NCBI GenBank assembly: GCA_900759575.1
Contig: CAAEVU010000299.1
Location: forward strand, 1-10,650
Length of the DNA: 10,650 nt
Origin: Clostridia bacterium
Lineage (GTDB): Bacteria > Bacillota > Clostridia > Oscillospirales > Acutalibacteraceae
Reading direction: 5' to 3'
Shown: in pieces, positions 1 through 5,989 of the stretch
Layout: every line of letters begins with the position of its first letter
How positions within the stretch are numbered: position 1 is the first letter of the stretch
Made by a program: the position numbers and the translations under genes
The notes under the pieces: generated by a model
What the model saw: the letters and a program-made list of their open reading frames with translations, nothing else
Databases searched by the model: none
What the model was told of the DNA's origin: nothing

Positions 1-1635
1 GAATATTCCATCCCCATAGCCAGCGGCCACCTTATTCTGCTCTGCCCAAGTGATGGCATCCACTGCCCACTTCCCTGCGGCGTCGGCATCCGTAAAGGTG
101 GTGTTACCGGTTACTTCCGGCTTGCCTTCCAGGTTGTACAGGATCTGCATTGCCATGGCACGGTTGAGCTTCGTATCCGGATCAAAGATGGTGGTATCGG
201 TACCAGCCATGATTTCGTTCTTATAAACGTACTTCACAGCGTCATAGTACCAAGAGCCAGCCTTCACGTCGGTAAAGGGAGGGGCAGGTTCTCTTGTCTG
301 CTCAGACAACCACTCAAAAATCGTCTGGCCCTTATCGTCCGCCACCAAGTTATTGTACACGTAGTTCCAAGCGTCGTGGGCGCCGAAATAGTATTCGCCG
401 TCAAACACAGGGCCTTCGGGATAGATTTTGATCTTAGCGTCAACGCCTGCCGCGATCAGACGGTCATACGAAGCAGGCAGATTCTTTGCGGCACCGTCAG
501 AAGCGCTGCCTACCAGATAAACAGGGAATCCCTTGTCCGCAATGATCTTTGCTTGATCGTCGCTGAGATTTCCACCGGAAACCAACATGGCAGCTGCAAA
601 CTGGATGCTGTTATCCGTGGTGGAAGTGATCAAGGGAGTGGTCATGCCGGTGCCCATGGAAAGACCGCCTACGTAAATGCGATCAGGGTCAATGTAGTTG
701 TTGGCCACCACTTCTTTAATGAGGGCTTCCATGTCGTCCAGTCTCTTTGCACTCCACCCTTCGGTGGTGGACTGGGGAGCCAGCACATAAGCGCCGCCCA
801 TCATGCTCTGGAATTTTTCGTCAGCAAAGGCCAAAGCCCTGTTGCCTACCAGGTTGCCGCCGGCATTGTTCACGGTTTTGCCGTCAACGGTGATTTCCGT
901 ATAGCGCTCGCCGGTGCCGTGGAACCAGACGATCAAAGGCCGCAGGTTCTTTTCGCTTGCGTTGTCCGGCTTATAGAAGGGAGCTTTTCCACCGCCGGGG
1001 ACTTCCAGGGAAAGATCGAAAGCGGCAAACAAAGGATCGTGCCGAATTTCTTTCTGCACATACACCGCGTCCGCAACACCGGGAATGTCCTTTTCCTGGC
1101 TGATCTTGACTTCAACCGTGGCCAAAGCATGGTAACCATCCATCGTGTACCAAGATGCACGGGTAGCGGGAACATCGTACCGGTTGGCGCTGCTTTCACC
1201 GCTCTTTTCGGTCCGGGTGCCCCACTCGATGTCCAGTTTCACATAGTTGCCTTTGTCCACTTTGTTGCCGTCGGCATCGGCCACATAGGCATCCAGGATG
1301 TTCCATTTTGCCCAGTTCTCGCCTACGGCATAATCCTCTTTCTCAGGGTCCCAAGCAAAGTTTCCGAACGAACCCTGCTCGTCGCCATTGGCTTCTGTCA
1401 CTTTCGCAATCGCGGTAAAAGTATCTTTATCTACGTCACCGGTTTCCAGCGTCACTCCCATGTCGATCAACGCGCCGGAAAAATAATATCCTGGGTTGAT
1501 TGCCGTGCGCAATACGTCAAAGGATATGGTGGTCGCTGCGTGGGCCAACGTTGTGGGAATCAGAGAAACAGACAACATCAGCACCATGATCATCGAAAGG
1601 ATTCTTCTGCCTTTTCTTCGAGCCTTCTCTTTCAC
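1..1635 (-). CDS. Exported alpha/beta-hydrolase esterase with SLH surface anchor (C-terminus cut by window edge)
   Basis: The 545 residues visible run off the left edge in frame. Residues 1-33 form a signal peptide: a basic start (KEKARRKGRR), a hydrophobic core and an AHA/A cleavage site. About 40-190 is a beta-rich region, possibly the Ig-like domain found before some PHB-depolymerase-like esterases. About 190-440 is an alpha/beta-hydrolase domain with an oxyanion-type HGTG (239-242), nucleophile motif GLSMG (Ser326), a likely acid Asp380 and His420 in a HDAW motif. SLH repeats begin at FTDV (454) and FTDA (514); the second is cut. Families of this kind hydrolyse esters of polymers or plant phenolics, and SLH domains hold the enzyme on cell-wall polymer outside the cell. 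The GTG start was chosen because GAGG lies 8 nt upstream and the signal peptide follows directly. The substrate is not determinable; a serine peptidase of similar fold is the alternative. Confidence 0.88.
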   Translation of the reverse strand, partial: MKEKARRKGRRILSMIMVLMLSVSLIPTTLAHAATTISFDVLRTAINPGYYFSGALIDMGVTLETGDVDKDTFTAIAKVTEANGDEQGSFGNFAWDPEKEDYAVGENWAKWNILDAYVADADGNKVDKGNYVKLDIEWGTRTEKSGESSANRYDVPATRASWYTMDGYHALATVEVKISQEKDIPGVADAVYVQKEIRHDPLFAAFDLSLEVPGGGKAPFYKPDNASEKNLRPLIVWFHGTGERYTEITVDGKTVNNAGGNLVGNRALAFADEKFQSMMGGAYVLAPQSTTEGWSAKRLDDMEALIKEVVANNYIDPDRIYVGGLSMGTGMTTPLITSTTDNSIQFAAAMLVSGGNLSDDQAKIIADKGFPVYLVGSASDGAAKNLPASYDRLIAAGVDAKIKIYPEGPVFDGEYYFGAHDAWNYVYNNLVADDKGQTIFEWLSEQTREPAPPFTDVKAGSWYYDAVKYVYKNEIMAGTDTTIFDPDTKLNRAMAMQILYNLEGKPEVTGNTTFTDADAAGKWAVDAITWAEQNKVAAGYGDGIF

Positions 1636-1721
1636 AAAAATCGCCTCATTTCCTCTAGGATTACTACTTCCTCTTTTGTTTTCAATACAATCTCCAATAC
1701 GGTCCCATTTTTTGGGAACAT
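1632..1721 (-). CDS. Possible 29-residue leader peptide coupled to the SLH esterase
   Basis: A short ORF starts with ATG at 1721 inside the esterase 5' leader and reads MFPKNGTVLEIVLK and onward to MRRFL. A purine-rich AGGAGG and a closer GGGGAAGC precede it. Its TGA overlaps the esterase GTG as GTGA, the usual geometry of translational coupling. A small hairpin (TCCCA, five A, TGGGA) lies within its first codons. The peptide has no recognisable domain, no signal sequence and no run of one amino acid that would suggest classical attenuation. It may be a coupling leader, or just an open frame in an A/G-rich leader. The overlap and ribosome binding site are seen; translation is inferred. Confidence 0.35.
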   Translation of the reverse strand: MFPKNGTVLEIVLKTKEEVVILEEMRRFL

Positions 1722-1774
1722 GCTTCCCCTTTTTCCTCCTCCCCTGTTTTATGATTTGGGACTCGATAGTTCGG

Positions 1775-1803
1775 ATTATATACCCCATAGCACTCTTTGT
1801 CAA
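1775..1803 (-). promoter_or_regulatory. Consensus sigma-A promoter for the SLH esterase
   Basis: On the minus strand a perfect TTGACA (1803-1798) and a perfect TATAAT (1780-1775) are separated by exactly 17 bp. A/T-rich sequence lies just upstream (about 1804-1870). Transcription would start near 1768, giving a leader of about 130 nt before the GTG start. This is the best promoter in the window and suggests strong constitutive transcription, with any control acting in the leader. Confidence 0.85.
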
Positions 1804-1981
1804 CGAAAAAGCAATAATAATATTACTTTGTGTTATAAATAATTATCTGAAACTTACAATAATTGATTTTTATCTTTTCTGCTGATCTTTCAGCCCACTT
1901 TAATCCACCCCAAGCGCCCTTCCAAGAATCAAAAGGCCTCAAAACTCGCCCTCACATCATAGAATTTGCACGCTCCACCTT
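1804..1981. other. Gene-free stretch between esterase promoter and DJ-1 terminator
   Basis: Part of the roughly 450-base stretch without a recognised gene other than the possible leader ORF (1636-2092). This portion is A/T-rich next to the promoter (about 1804-1880), then mixed. I see no convincing ORF, RNA gene or repeat in it. The short plus-strand ORF that crosses it has no family features and runs through the terminator hairpin. Confidence 0.6.
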
Positions 1982-2036
1982 CAAAAAAACAGAACAGGGA
2001 AAGTGCCCGAACACATTGGCGCTTTCCCTGTTCTGT
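1982..2036 (-). terminator. Rho-independent terminator of the DJ-1 operon
   Basis: A 19-bp stem (1989-2007 with 2018-2036, one T:G pair) closes a 10-nt loop. Read on the minus strand it is followed by a run of seven T (1988-1982). It lies about 57 nt after the stop of the second DJ-1 family gene, so it ends that transcript before it can enter the esterase promoter region. On the plus strand there is no T-run after the stem. Confidence 0.9.
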
Positions 2037-2092
2037 CGTATAATGGATTTAATCTCTGAACTCTTTCCCAAAAAGGGTTGGATCATTCAAAG

Positions 2093-2644
2093 TCATTTTC
2101 CTTTTGCAAAATTGTACAGCATCTTTTCTTTTAAAGTTTCCACGTTTGCTCCCAAGAGCTCCCCGATCTTATACGCGAAAGGATAGGGCGTGGCCGGGCC
2201 CTGGCTTGTAATGATGTTGCCATCCACTGCCACCACTTCCGAGACAAAAATCCCGCCGGTCAGCTTTGTTTCGTATCCCGTATACCCGGTTACCCGCTTT
2301 CCTTCAATCACGCCAGCTTCTGCCAACACCAGCGTTCCGGAGCACATAGCCGCCACATACTTATTTTCCCGGTCAAAATAGCGTACCATTTCCAAGACTT
2401 CCGTGTTGCTTAACAAATTGGCGCCTCCCGGCCGTCCGCCCGGCAGGATCACCACGTCGTATTCCTTCACCTGGGGGCCAAACGGCTGATCCCCTTTCAC
2501 CTTCATGCCGTGCATACCTGTGACGAATTCCTGGTCAAAATAGAAGGTGGTGCAGAGAACCCCCGCCCGCCGCAGAATATCCACAATGGTGACGGTTTCG
2601 CCTTCCTCAAACCCCTGGGCCATCAGCACTGCCGCCTGTTTCAT
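2093..2644 (-). CDS. DJ-1/PfpI family protein, second of tandem pair
   Basis: A 183-residue single-domain protein, the usual length for the DJ-1/ThiJ/PfpI superfamily. The nucleophile elbow is AAMCSGT with Cys101. The conserved acidic partner is in GFEEGET (Glu16), and an ILPGGRPG loop spans about 66-73. Family members are cytoplasmic cysteine enzymes or stress proteins, variously described as glyoxalase/deglycase, chaperone or amidotransferase-like. Its ATG is 2 nt after the stop of the upstream paralogue, with GGGAG 7 nt before it, so the two are co-translated from one mRNA. The elbow has Ser-Gly-Thr after the cysteine, whereas the neighbour has Ala-Ala-Pro, the more DJ-1/YajL-like form. 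This suggests the copies have diverged in function. The reaction is not assignable from sequence alone. Confidence 0.9.
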   Translation of the reverse strand: MKQAAVLMAQGFEEGETVTIVDILRRAGVLCTTFYFDQEFVTGMHGMKVKGDQPFGPQVKEYDVVILPGGRPGGANLLSNTEVLEMVRYFDRENKYVAAMCSGTLVLAEAGVIEGKRVTGYTGYETKLTGGIFVSEVVAVDGNIITSQGPATPYPFAYKIGELLGANVETLKEKMLYNFAKGK

Positions 2645-2646
2645 AT

Positions 2647-3219
2647 TTATTCTCCCTTCTCAAACGCGTTATAATATACCATACGGGCTTTGACCGGAGC
2701 GCTGTCGCCTCCCAAAGCGTCCACCAGCGCATATCCAAAGGCATACGCTGTGGCCGGGCCCCTGCTGGTGATCAAATTGCCATCTTGCACCACCATTGCG
2801 TTTTGATACTCACCATCATGGATCTTTTGGTCGTACCCCACATAGGCGGTATACTTTTTGCCTTGAAGCAGGCCTGCCCGCTCCAAGGCAATGGGTGCGG
2901 CACAAATAGCAGCCACAAATCCGCCTTTTTCAGACATGCTGCGCAGCAGGGTCATCACTTCCTCACTGTCCCGCAAATTGGTTGCCCCGGGCAGTCCTCC
3001 CGGCAATATGACCATGTCGTACTCTGGGTTGGTCAAATTCAACTCCCCTATTTCCAGGTCACATTCCACCTGGATATGATGGGAACCTTCCACAATTTTC
3101 GAAAATCCTGCCATGTGGCACACAAATCCGGCTCGCCGAAGGATATCCACCACCGTAAGAGTTTCCCCCTCCTCAAATCCCGGCGCCAACAGGATCACCG
3201 CCCGTTTTGTCTGATCCAT
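2647..3219 (-). CDS. DJ-1/YajL-type cysteine protein, first of tandem pair
   Basis: A 190-residue DJ-1 superfamily protein. It has the GFEEGET acidic motif (Glu19), ILPGGLPGATNL (71-82) and the elbow AAICAAP with Cys106, which closely matches the human DJ-1 and bacterial YajL site (AAICAGP, Cys106). It keeps the family ending TSRGPATA-x-FG (151-162) that is also present in its neighbour. The likely role is a cytoplasmic response to reactive carbonyl or oxidative damage; whether it is a deglycase or glyoxalase is disputed for the family. AAGGAGG lies 7 nt before the ATG. It leads a two-gene operon and is divergent from an RpiR-type regulator 198 nt away. The two proteins are clear paralogues from a local duplication. 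Confidence 0.92.
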   Translation of the reverse strand: MDQTKRAVILLAPGFEEGETLTVVDILRRAGFVCHMAGFSKIVEGSHHIQVECDLEIGELNLTNPEYDMVILPGGLPGATNLRDSEEVMTLLRSMSEKGGFVAAICAAPIALERAGLLQGKKYTAYVGYDQKIHDGEYQNAMVVQDGNLITSRGPATAYAFGYALVDALGGDSAPVKARMVYYNAFEKGE

Positions 3220-3263
3220 TGAAATGCCTCCTTCTACTATTTTTGTCCAGTTGGATTCCCCTT

Positions 3264-3292
3264 TTCAAAAGTTCTTCCGCCGTCCTTGTCAA
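3264..3292 (-). promoter_or_regulatory. Candidate promoter of the DJ-1 operon
   Basis: The minus strand has a perfect TTGACA (3292-3287). At a 17-bp spacing the -10 is only TTTGAA (3/6 match), so the promoter is weak or needs an activator. On the plus strand TTGTCA (3286-3291) overlaps it almost completely, with TAGAAG (3309-3314) 17 bp downstream. The two directions may therefore compete for the same site. Confidence 0.35.
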
Positions 3293-3321
3293 AATTGAGA
3301 TAGAACGCTAGAAGAATTCTG

Positions 3322-3336
3322 AAGAGGAATCCTCTT
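3322..3336. promoter_or_regulatory. Inverted repeat AAGAGG-AAT-CCTCTT, possible operator
   Basis: Perfect 6-bp arms around a 3-bp centre in the 198-bp gap between the DJ-1 pair and the RpiR-type regulator. A perfect AGAATTCT palindrome sits next to it at 3313-3320. A dimeric regulator binding here could affect both directions. No experiment or known consensus links it to the regulator. Confidence 0.35.
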
Positions 3337-3357
3337 TGGTTTTCATTATAAATTTCA

Positions 3358-3378
3358 TTTTTTCAAATTCTGAAAAAA
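3358..3378. promoter_or_regulatory. Inverted repeat TTTTTTCA-AATTC-TGAAAAAA, possible RpiR operator
   Basis: Perfect 8-bp arms with a 5-bp centre lie 40 bp before the RpiR-type start codon. The TTTCA/TGAAA half-sites resemble the TGAAA-type half-sites recalled for some RpiR-family operators. That makes autoregulation the simplest reading. Because the arms are A- and T-tracts, chance symmetry is also possible. Confidence 0.35.
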
Positions 3379-3396
3379 ACAGCGCCTTCAAGGCGC
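3373..3396 (-). terminator. Possible minus-strand terminator in front of the RpiR-type gene
   Basis: GCGCC and GGCGC (3382-3386, 3392-3396) form an all-G/C 5-bp stem with a TTGAA loop on the minus strand. Two bases later come seven T (3379-3373). No sense gene ends here. It would stop antisense transcription that continues from the Nudix gene through the RpiR-type gene, protecting the DJ-1 promoter. The short stem makes it moderate at best. Confidence 0.45.
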
Positions 3397-3417
3397 GTAG
3401 GAAAGGAAAATAGTCTT

Positions 3418-4194
3418 ATGATCTACGGGAAAATGCCGGTGCTGTTTCTCAGCGCGGTTTTCAGCGAAAAAAACGGCTCCATCAACAACACCGTGGCCCA
3501 CTATATTCTGGAACATCAAGAGCTGGTCAAGGAAATGGGGATTACAGAGCTGGCGGAAGCTTGTCACGTGTCTACCAGCTCCATTTCCAGGTTTTGCAAG
3601 GAAATCGGGCTGGACAACTTTGCGGAACTTCGGGAGCTGGTACAAAACAATCAAATGGTGTTTGAACACAATCCCTCTCCCTCCGGCACACAGCAAGTGA
3701 TCCATTCCACAGTGCAAAAAATCACCGACAGCATCCACACGGTGGGGAAAACAGTGGACCCTCGAAAGCTCCTGCAACTGTGCCAAGAAATCCACCGATT
3801 TCAAAAAATTGCCGCCTTCGGCCTGTTAAAAGCCGAAACGGCGGCAATCAGCTTGCAATGCGATCTGCTTATGCAGGGAAAACAAATTTTCACCCAGGTT
3901 TCCTATCCTCAACAAATGGAATACATACAATCCGCCACTGAGGAAGACTTGATCCTTATCTTTTCCTGTACCGGTTCCTATTTTGATTATCAGGACTTTC
4001 GTTCCAAAAAGGAAGCGCTGCGCCGTCCCCGCATTTGGATGATCACCGGGGTGGAAAAGGAATACCCTCCTTTTATAGACGAAACGCTCACCTATCCAGC
4101 CTGTTACGGACAGGCCGGGCACCCCTATCAATTATTGACCATCGCCAGCTTGATCGCTCAGGAATTTGCGGAGTACAGTAGAAACAAAGGGTGA
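3418..4194 (+). CDS. MurR/RpiR family transcriptional regulator (HTH plus SIS domain)
   Basis: A 258-residue protein with the two-part RpiR layout. The N-terminal helix-turn-helix is centred on GITELAEACHVSTSSISRFC (41-60) followed by KEIGLDNFAELR. A C-terminal SIS (sugar isomerase) fold runs from about 128 to 252. RpiR proteins are cytoplasmic and sense phosphosugars through the SIS domain. The usual SxSGxT-type loop here reads SCTGSYFD (183-190), so the ligand may not be a standard sugar phosphate. AAAGGA precedes the ATG by about 10 nt; Met6 (3433) is a possible alternative start. It is divergent from the DJ-1 pair, its most likely target besides itself. Its TGA is 3 nt from the stop of the convergent Nudix gene, with no terminator between them. 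Confidence 0.88.
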   Translation: MIYGKMPVLFLSAVFSEKNGSINNTVAHYILEHQELVKEMGITELAEACHVSTSSISRFCKEIGLDNFAELRELVQNNQMVFEHNPSPSGTQQVIHSTVQKITDSIHTVGKTVDPRKLLQLCQEIHRFQKIAAFGLLKAETAAISLQCDLLMQGKQIFTQVSYPQQMEYIQSATEEDLILIFSCTGSYFDYQDFRSKKEALRRPRIWMITGVEKEYPPFIDETLTYPACYGQAGHPYQLLTIASLIAQEFAEYSRNKG

Positions 4195-4197
4195 ATT

Positions 4198-4701
4198 TCA
4201 AATCGAGTGGATTCCTTCATTGAGATAGGCATTTAAAAAATCAGAGGCAAAACTGTTTTGCAGGATCTTCTTTACTGCTTCCTCGCTTGTAAACCACTGA
4301 TAATCGTCCACTTCCCCATTGGCGCAAAATTCTGTGTCATCATCAACAAACACGGTAAAATTACACATCAGCGTGTTGGAAGGTTGGAAAAACCTGGTGC
4401 GGTTAAATTTCATATGGGATACCGTCATGCCTGTTTCCTCTTTGACCTCCCTAGCAACGGCGTGTTCCAGACCCTCACCCCTATTTACATACCCGGCCAC
4501 CAGGATGTAGAAGGGATTTCCATATTGTTTTATCAACAGTATCTTGTTTGTCTGTTTATTGATCACGATCATACTGACTGCCACATTATACATGGGAAAC
4601 CTGTATTGGTCGCATTTCGGGCAAAAGGGAATGATTCCTTCGTTTTCCAACTCTTTATGAATCAATTCTGTTCCACATTCCGGACAAAATTTTCCACTCA
4701 C
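4198..4701 (-). CDS. Zinc-ribbon Nudix hydrolase, NudC-like (NADH pyrophosphatase type)
   Basis: A 167-residue cytoplasmic hydrolase with a complete Nudix box at 70-92: Gly70, Glu76, Arg84-Glu85, Glu88-Glu89, Gly91. These residues bind the metal that cleaves a nucleoside diphosphate linked to another group. A zinc ribbon precedes it (C6, C9, C27, C30), and FFQPSNTLM (104-112) follows it, resembling the SQPWxxPxxLM signature of NudC. The likely substrate class is NAD(H) or a related dinucleotide, possibly NAD-capped RNA. It is shorter than E. coli NudC because the N-terminal domain is missing. The start is GTG with GGAGG 8 nt upstream. The stop faces the RpiR-type stop across 3 nt, so the 3' ends of the two mRNAs must overlap. 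Confidence 0.87.
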   Translation of the reverse strand: MSGKFCPECGTELIHKELENEGIIPFCPKCDQYRFPMYNVAVSMIVINKQTNKILLIKQYGNPFYILVAGYVNRGEGLEHAVAREVKEETGMTVSHMKFNRTRFFQPSNTLMCNFTVFVDDDTEFCANGEVDDYQWFTSEEAVKKILQNSFASDFLNAYLNEGIHSI

Positions 4702-4740
4702 AATCGTTTCCTCCCACCATCACTTTTTTCGTTCTTCCAT

Positions 4741-4769
4741 AGTATATCTTTCAAATCCGTTCTTTGCAA
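4741..4769 (-). promoter_or_regulatory. Candidate promoter of the Nudix gene
   Basis: On the minus strand TTGCAA (4769-4764) and TATACT (4746-4741) are exactly 17 bp apart. Transcription would start near 4734, about 33 nt before the GTG. The spacer contains one full arm of the 11-bp inverted repeat at 4753-4788, so a protein bound to that repeat would block the promoter. Confidence 0.5.
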
Positions 4770-4790
4770 TGCTTCGGAGAACGGATTTTT
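4753..4790 (+). terminator. 11-bp inverted repeat with T-run: plus-strand terminator or operator
   Basis: AAATCCGTTCT (4753-4763) and AGAACGGATTT (4778-4788) are perfect 11-bp arms around a 14-nt centre. On the plus strand the stem ends in five T (4786-4790), which fits a terminator for RpiR transcripts reading antisense through the Nudix gene. On the minus strand it follows the LysR stop by about 55 nt but has only three T. The left arm lies inside the Nudix promoter spacer, so an operator role is also possible. Confidence 0.5.
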
Positions 4791-4845
4791 ACCCATACGT
4801 ACATTTAAAAAGAATATACGGGGACGCAGACTTCCCTGCCATACT

Positions 4846-5784
4846 TCAGCGCTCCACGGTTTCGGCACTTAAAACATGCTTCATCCCCCCTGTGTGCTCA
4901 AAGGCACTTTCCAAATACTCCAAGAATTTCTGGGTCACAGCGGACAATTTCTGCGGTCGGTACATGGCCAGGCGATAGGTTTCCAAGGGGAAATCCCGAA
5001 CTGGAATCAGGGAGATCTTTTTTTCATATCCCACGGCCGAAGCGGGATGAATGAGGGCCACCCCCTGATTGTAACTGACCCTCATCAACTGGCTGGACGT
5101 ATTCTCAACCGGAATGAATTGGGGCACTTCCTCCAAGTTCTCAAACGCTTTGGAAGCCTGCTCCATGGCAACGGGGGAAGTCCTGGGCGAGAAAACCAGG
5201 ATCTTTTCATGGCAAAGTTCCTCCATGGTGATCCCCCTTTTCCTGGCAAATGGGTGCTCTTTTGCAACGGCAAGGCAAAAATGCAGATCGTCCAATTTCA
5301 CATAGGCATGATCCCTTTCCGCTTCGTATTCCAGATTGTTGGAGAGGATCACATCCAAATTTTCTATTTGCTCCCGCAATTCATGCAGAGGGTACAGGTT
5401 GAAATCGATATGGACTTTCGGATGGAGCTTCTCAAACGGAAGAATGTATTTGGGCAGGAATTCCTCAAAATCGTATCCTTCCAAAGCCCCGATCCGGAGA
5501 AGAGAAAGCCCGGATACCGACATCTCCTGGGCATCGTGGACAGACGCTTCGATTTCCGCCAAAAGGGATTTCCACCGCTTTGTCAGATAATCCCCCGCAC
5601 AGGTGAGCTCCACGGACCTGTGGGCCCGTTCAAACAACTGAATCCCCAACTCCGCTTCCAGGTGTTTGACGCATTTTGTGACCATGGGCTGGGAGATAAA
5701 CAACACTTCCGCAGCCTTTGAAAAATTCTTGTATTTTGCTGCGAGAAGCAGGATCTGCATCTCCGCAAGGCTGATTTTAAACAT
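4846..5784 (-). CDS. LysR-type transcriptional regulator of the hydrolase operon
   Basis: A 312-residue protein with the standard LysR length and layout. The winged helix-turn-helix is at about 5-63, with FSKAAEVLFISQPMVTKCVK as its core and a linker helix to about 90. The two-lobed effector-binding domain is at about 95-295. It is cytoplasmic and probably acts as a tetramer that binds a small aromatic or acidic co-inducer. AGGGGA precedes the ATG. It is divergent from the DUF1097-like/hydrolase operon across 205 bp that contain a TTGG-N7-CCAA site, the typical arrangement for a LysR protein activating its neighbour. Its first 27 residues resemble the LysR protein at the right edge (both have AAKY-x-NFS-x-AAE), so the two are likely related. 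The effector is unknown. Confidence 0.92.
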   Translation of the reverse strand: MFKISLAEMQILLLAAKYKNFSKAAEVLFISQPMVTKCVKHLEAELGIQLFERAHRSVELTCAGDYLTKRWKSLLAEIEASVHDAQEMSVSGLSLLRIGALEGYDFEEFLPKYILPFEKLHPKVHIDFNLYPLHELREQIENLDVILSNNLEYEAERDHAYVKLDDLHFCLAVAKEHPFARKRGITMEELCHEKILVFSPRTSPVAMEQASKAFENLEEVPQFIPVENTSSQLMRVSYNQGVALIHPASAVGYEKKISLIPVRDFPLETYRLAMYRPQKLSAVTQKFLEYLESAFEHTGGMKHVLSAETVER

Positions 5785-5910
5785 ACGCTTTCCCCTACTG
5801 TTCTTTCACCAAAAGCCTCTCAGACCTTCAGCGCAAATTTCCGGTTTCTTCATAAAAACAATATACCACAATCCATTACGATTTGGAATAGAAAAAGGCC
5901 AAAAAAGCTA

Positions 5911-5941
5911 TTGGACGAAGGCCAAAACAATCGTGTATTAT
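5911..5941 (+). promoter_or_regulatory. LysR-type box and promoter candidate for the hydrolase operon
   Basis: TTGG-N7-CCAA (5911-5925) fits the LysR T-N11-A pattern with dyad symmetry. It overlaps a -35-like TTGGAC (5911-5916). TATTAT (5936-5941) is a good -10 but at a long 19-bp spacing, which is common for promoters that need activation. The 10-mer AAGGCCAAAA occurs twice, at 5895-5904 and 5918-5927, 23 bp apart, and may give a second contact site. Confidence 0.5.
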
Positions 5942-5989
5942 TTTTATGGACAAACAAACTGTACCAAGTATTATCTAGGAGGACTTTGC

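Noticed and set aside
1640..1768. Riboswitch in the esterase leader
   Set aside because: The leader is mostly purine-rich with one small hairpin, and I recognise no conserved riboswitch core or terminator/antiterminator pair.
376..1842. 488-codon plus-strand open frame opposite the SLH esterase
   Set aside because: The minus strand has a signal peptide, catalytic motifs and SLH repeats plus a consensus promoter. The plus-strand product shows no family features and lacks a convincing ribosome binding site.
1863..2186. 107-codon plus-strand ORF between esterase and DJ-1 genes
   Set aside because: It runs through the terminator hairpin and into the end of a DJ-1 gene, and its product has no family resemblance.
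4876..5721. 281-codon plus-strand open frame opposite the first LysR gene
   Set aside because: The LysR protein on the minus strand is full length with a clear helix-turn-helix; the antisense product has no recognisable domain.
5666..5989. Upstream extension of the membrane-protein frame
   Set aside because: The frame stays open back to 5666, but that part is antisense to LysR and the promoter region. GGAGG lies 7 nt before the TTG at 5990, and hydrophobic segments begin only after it.
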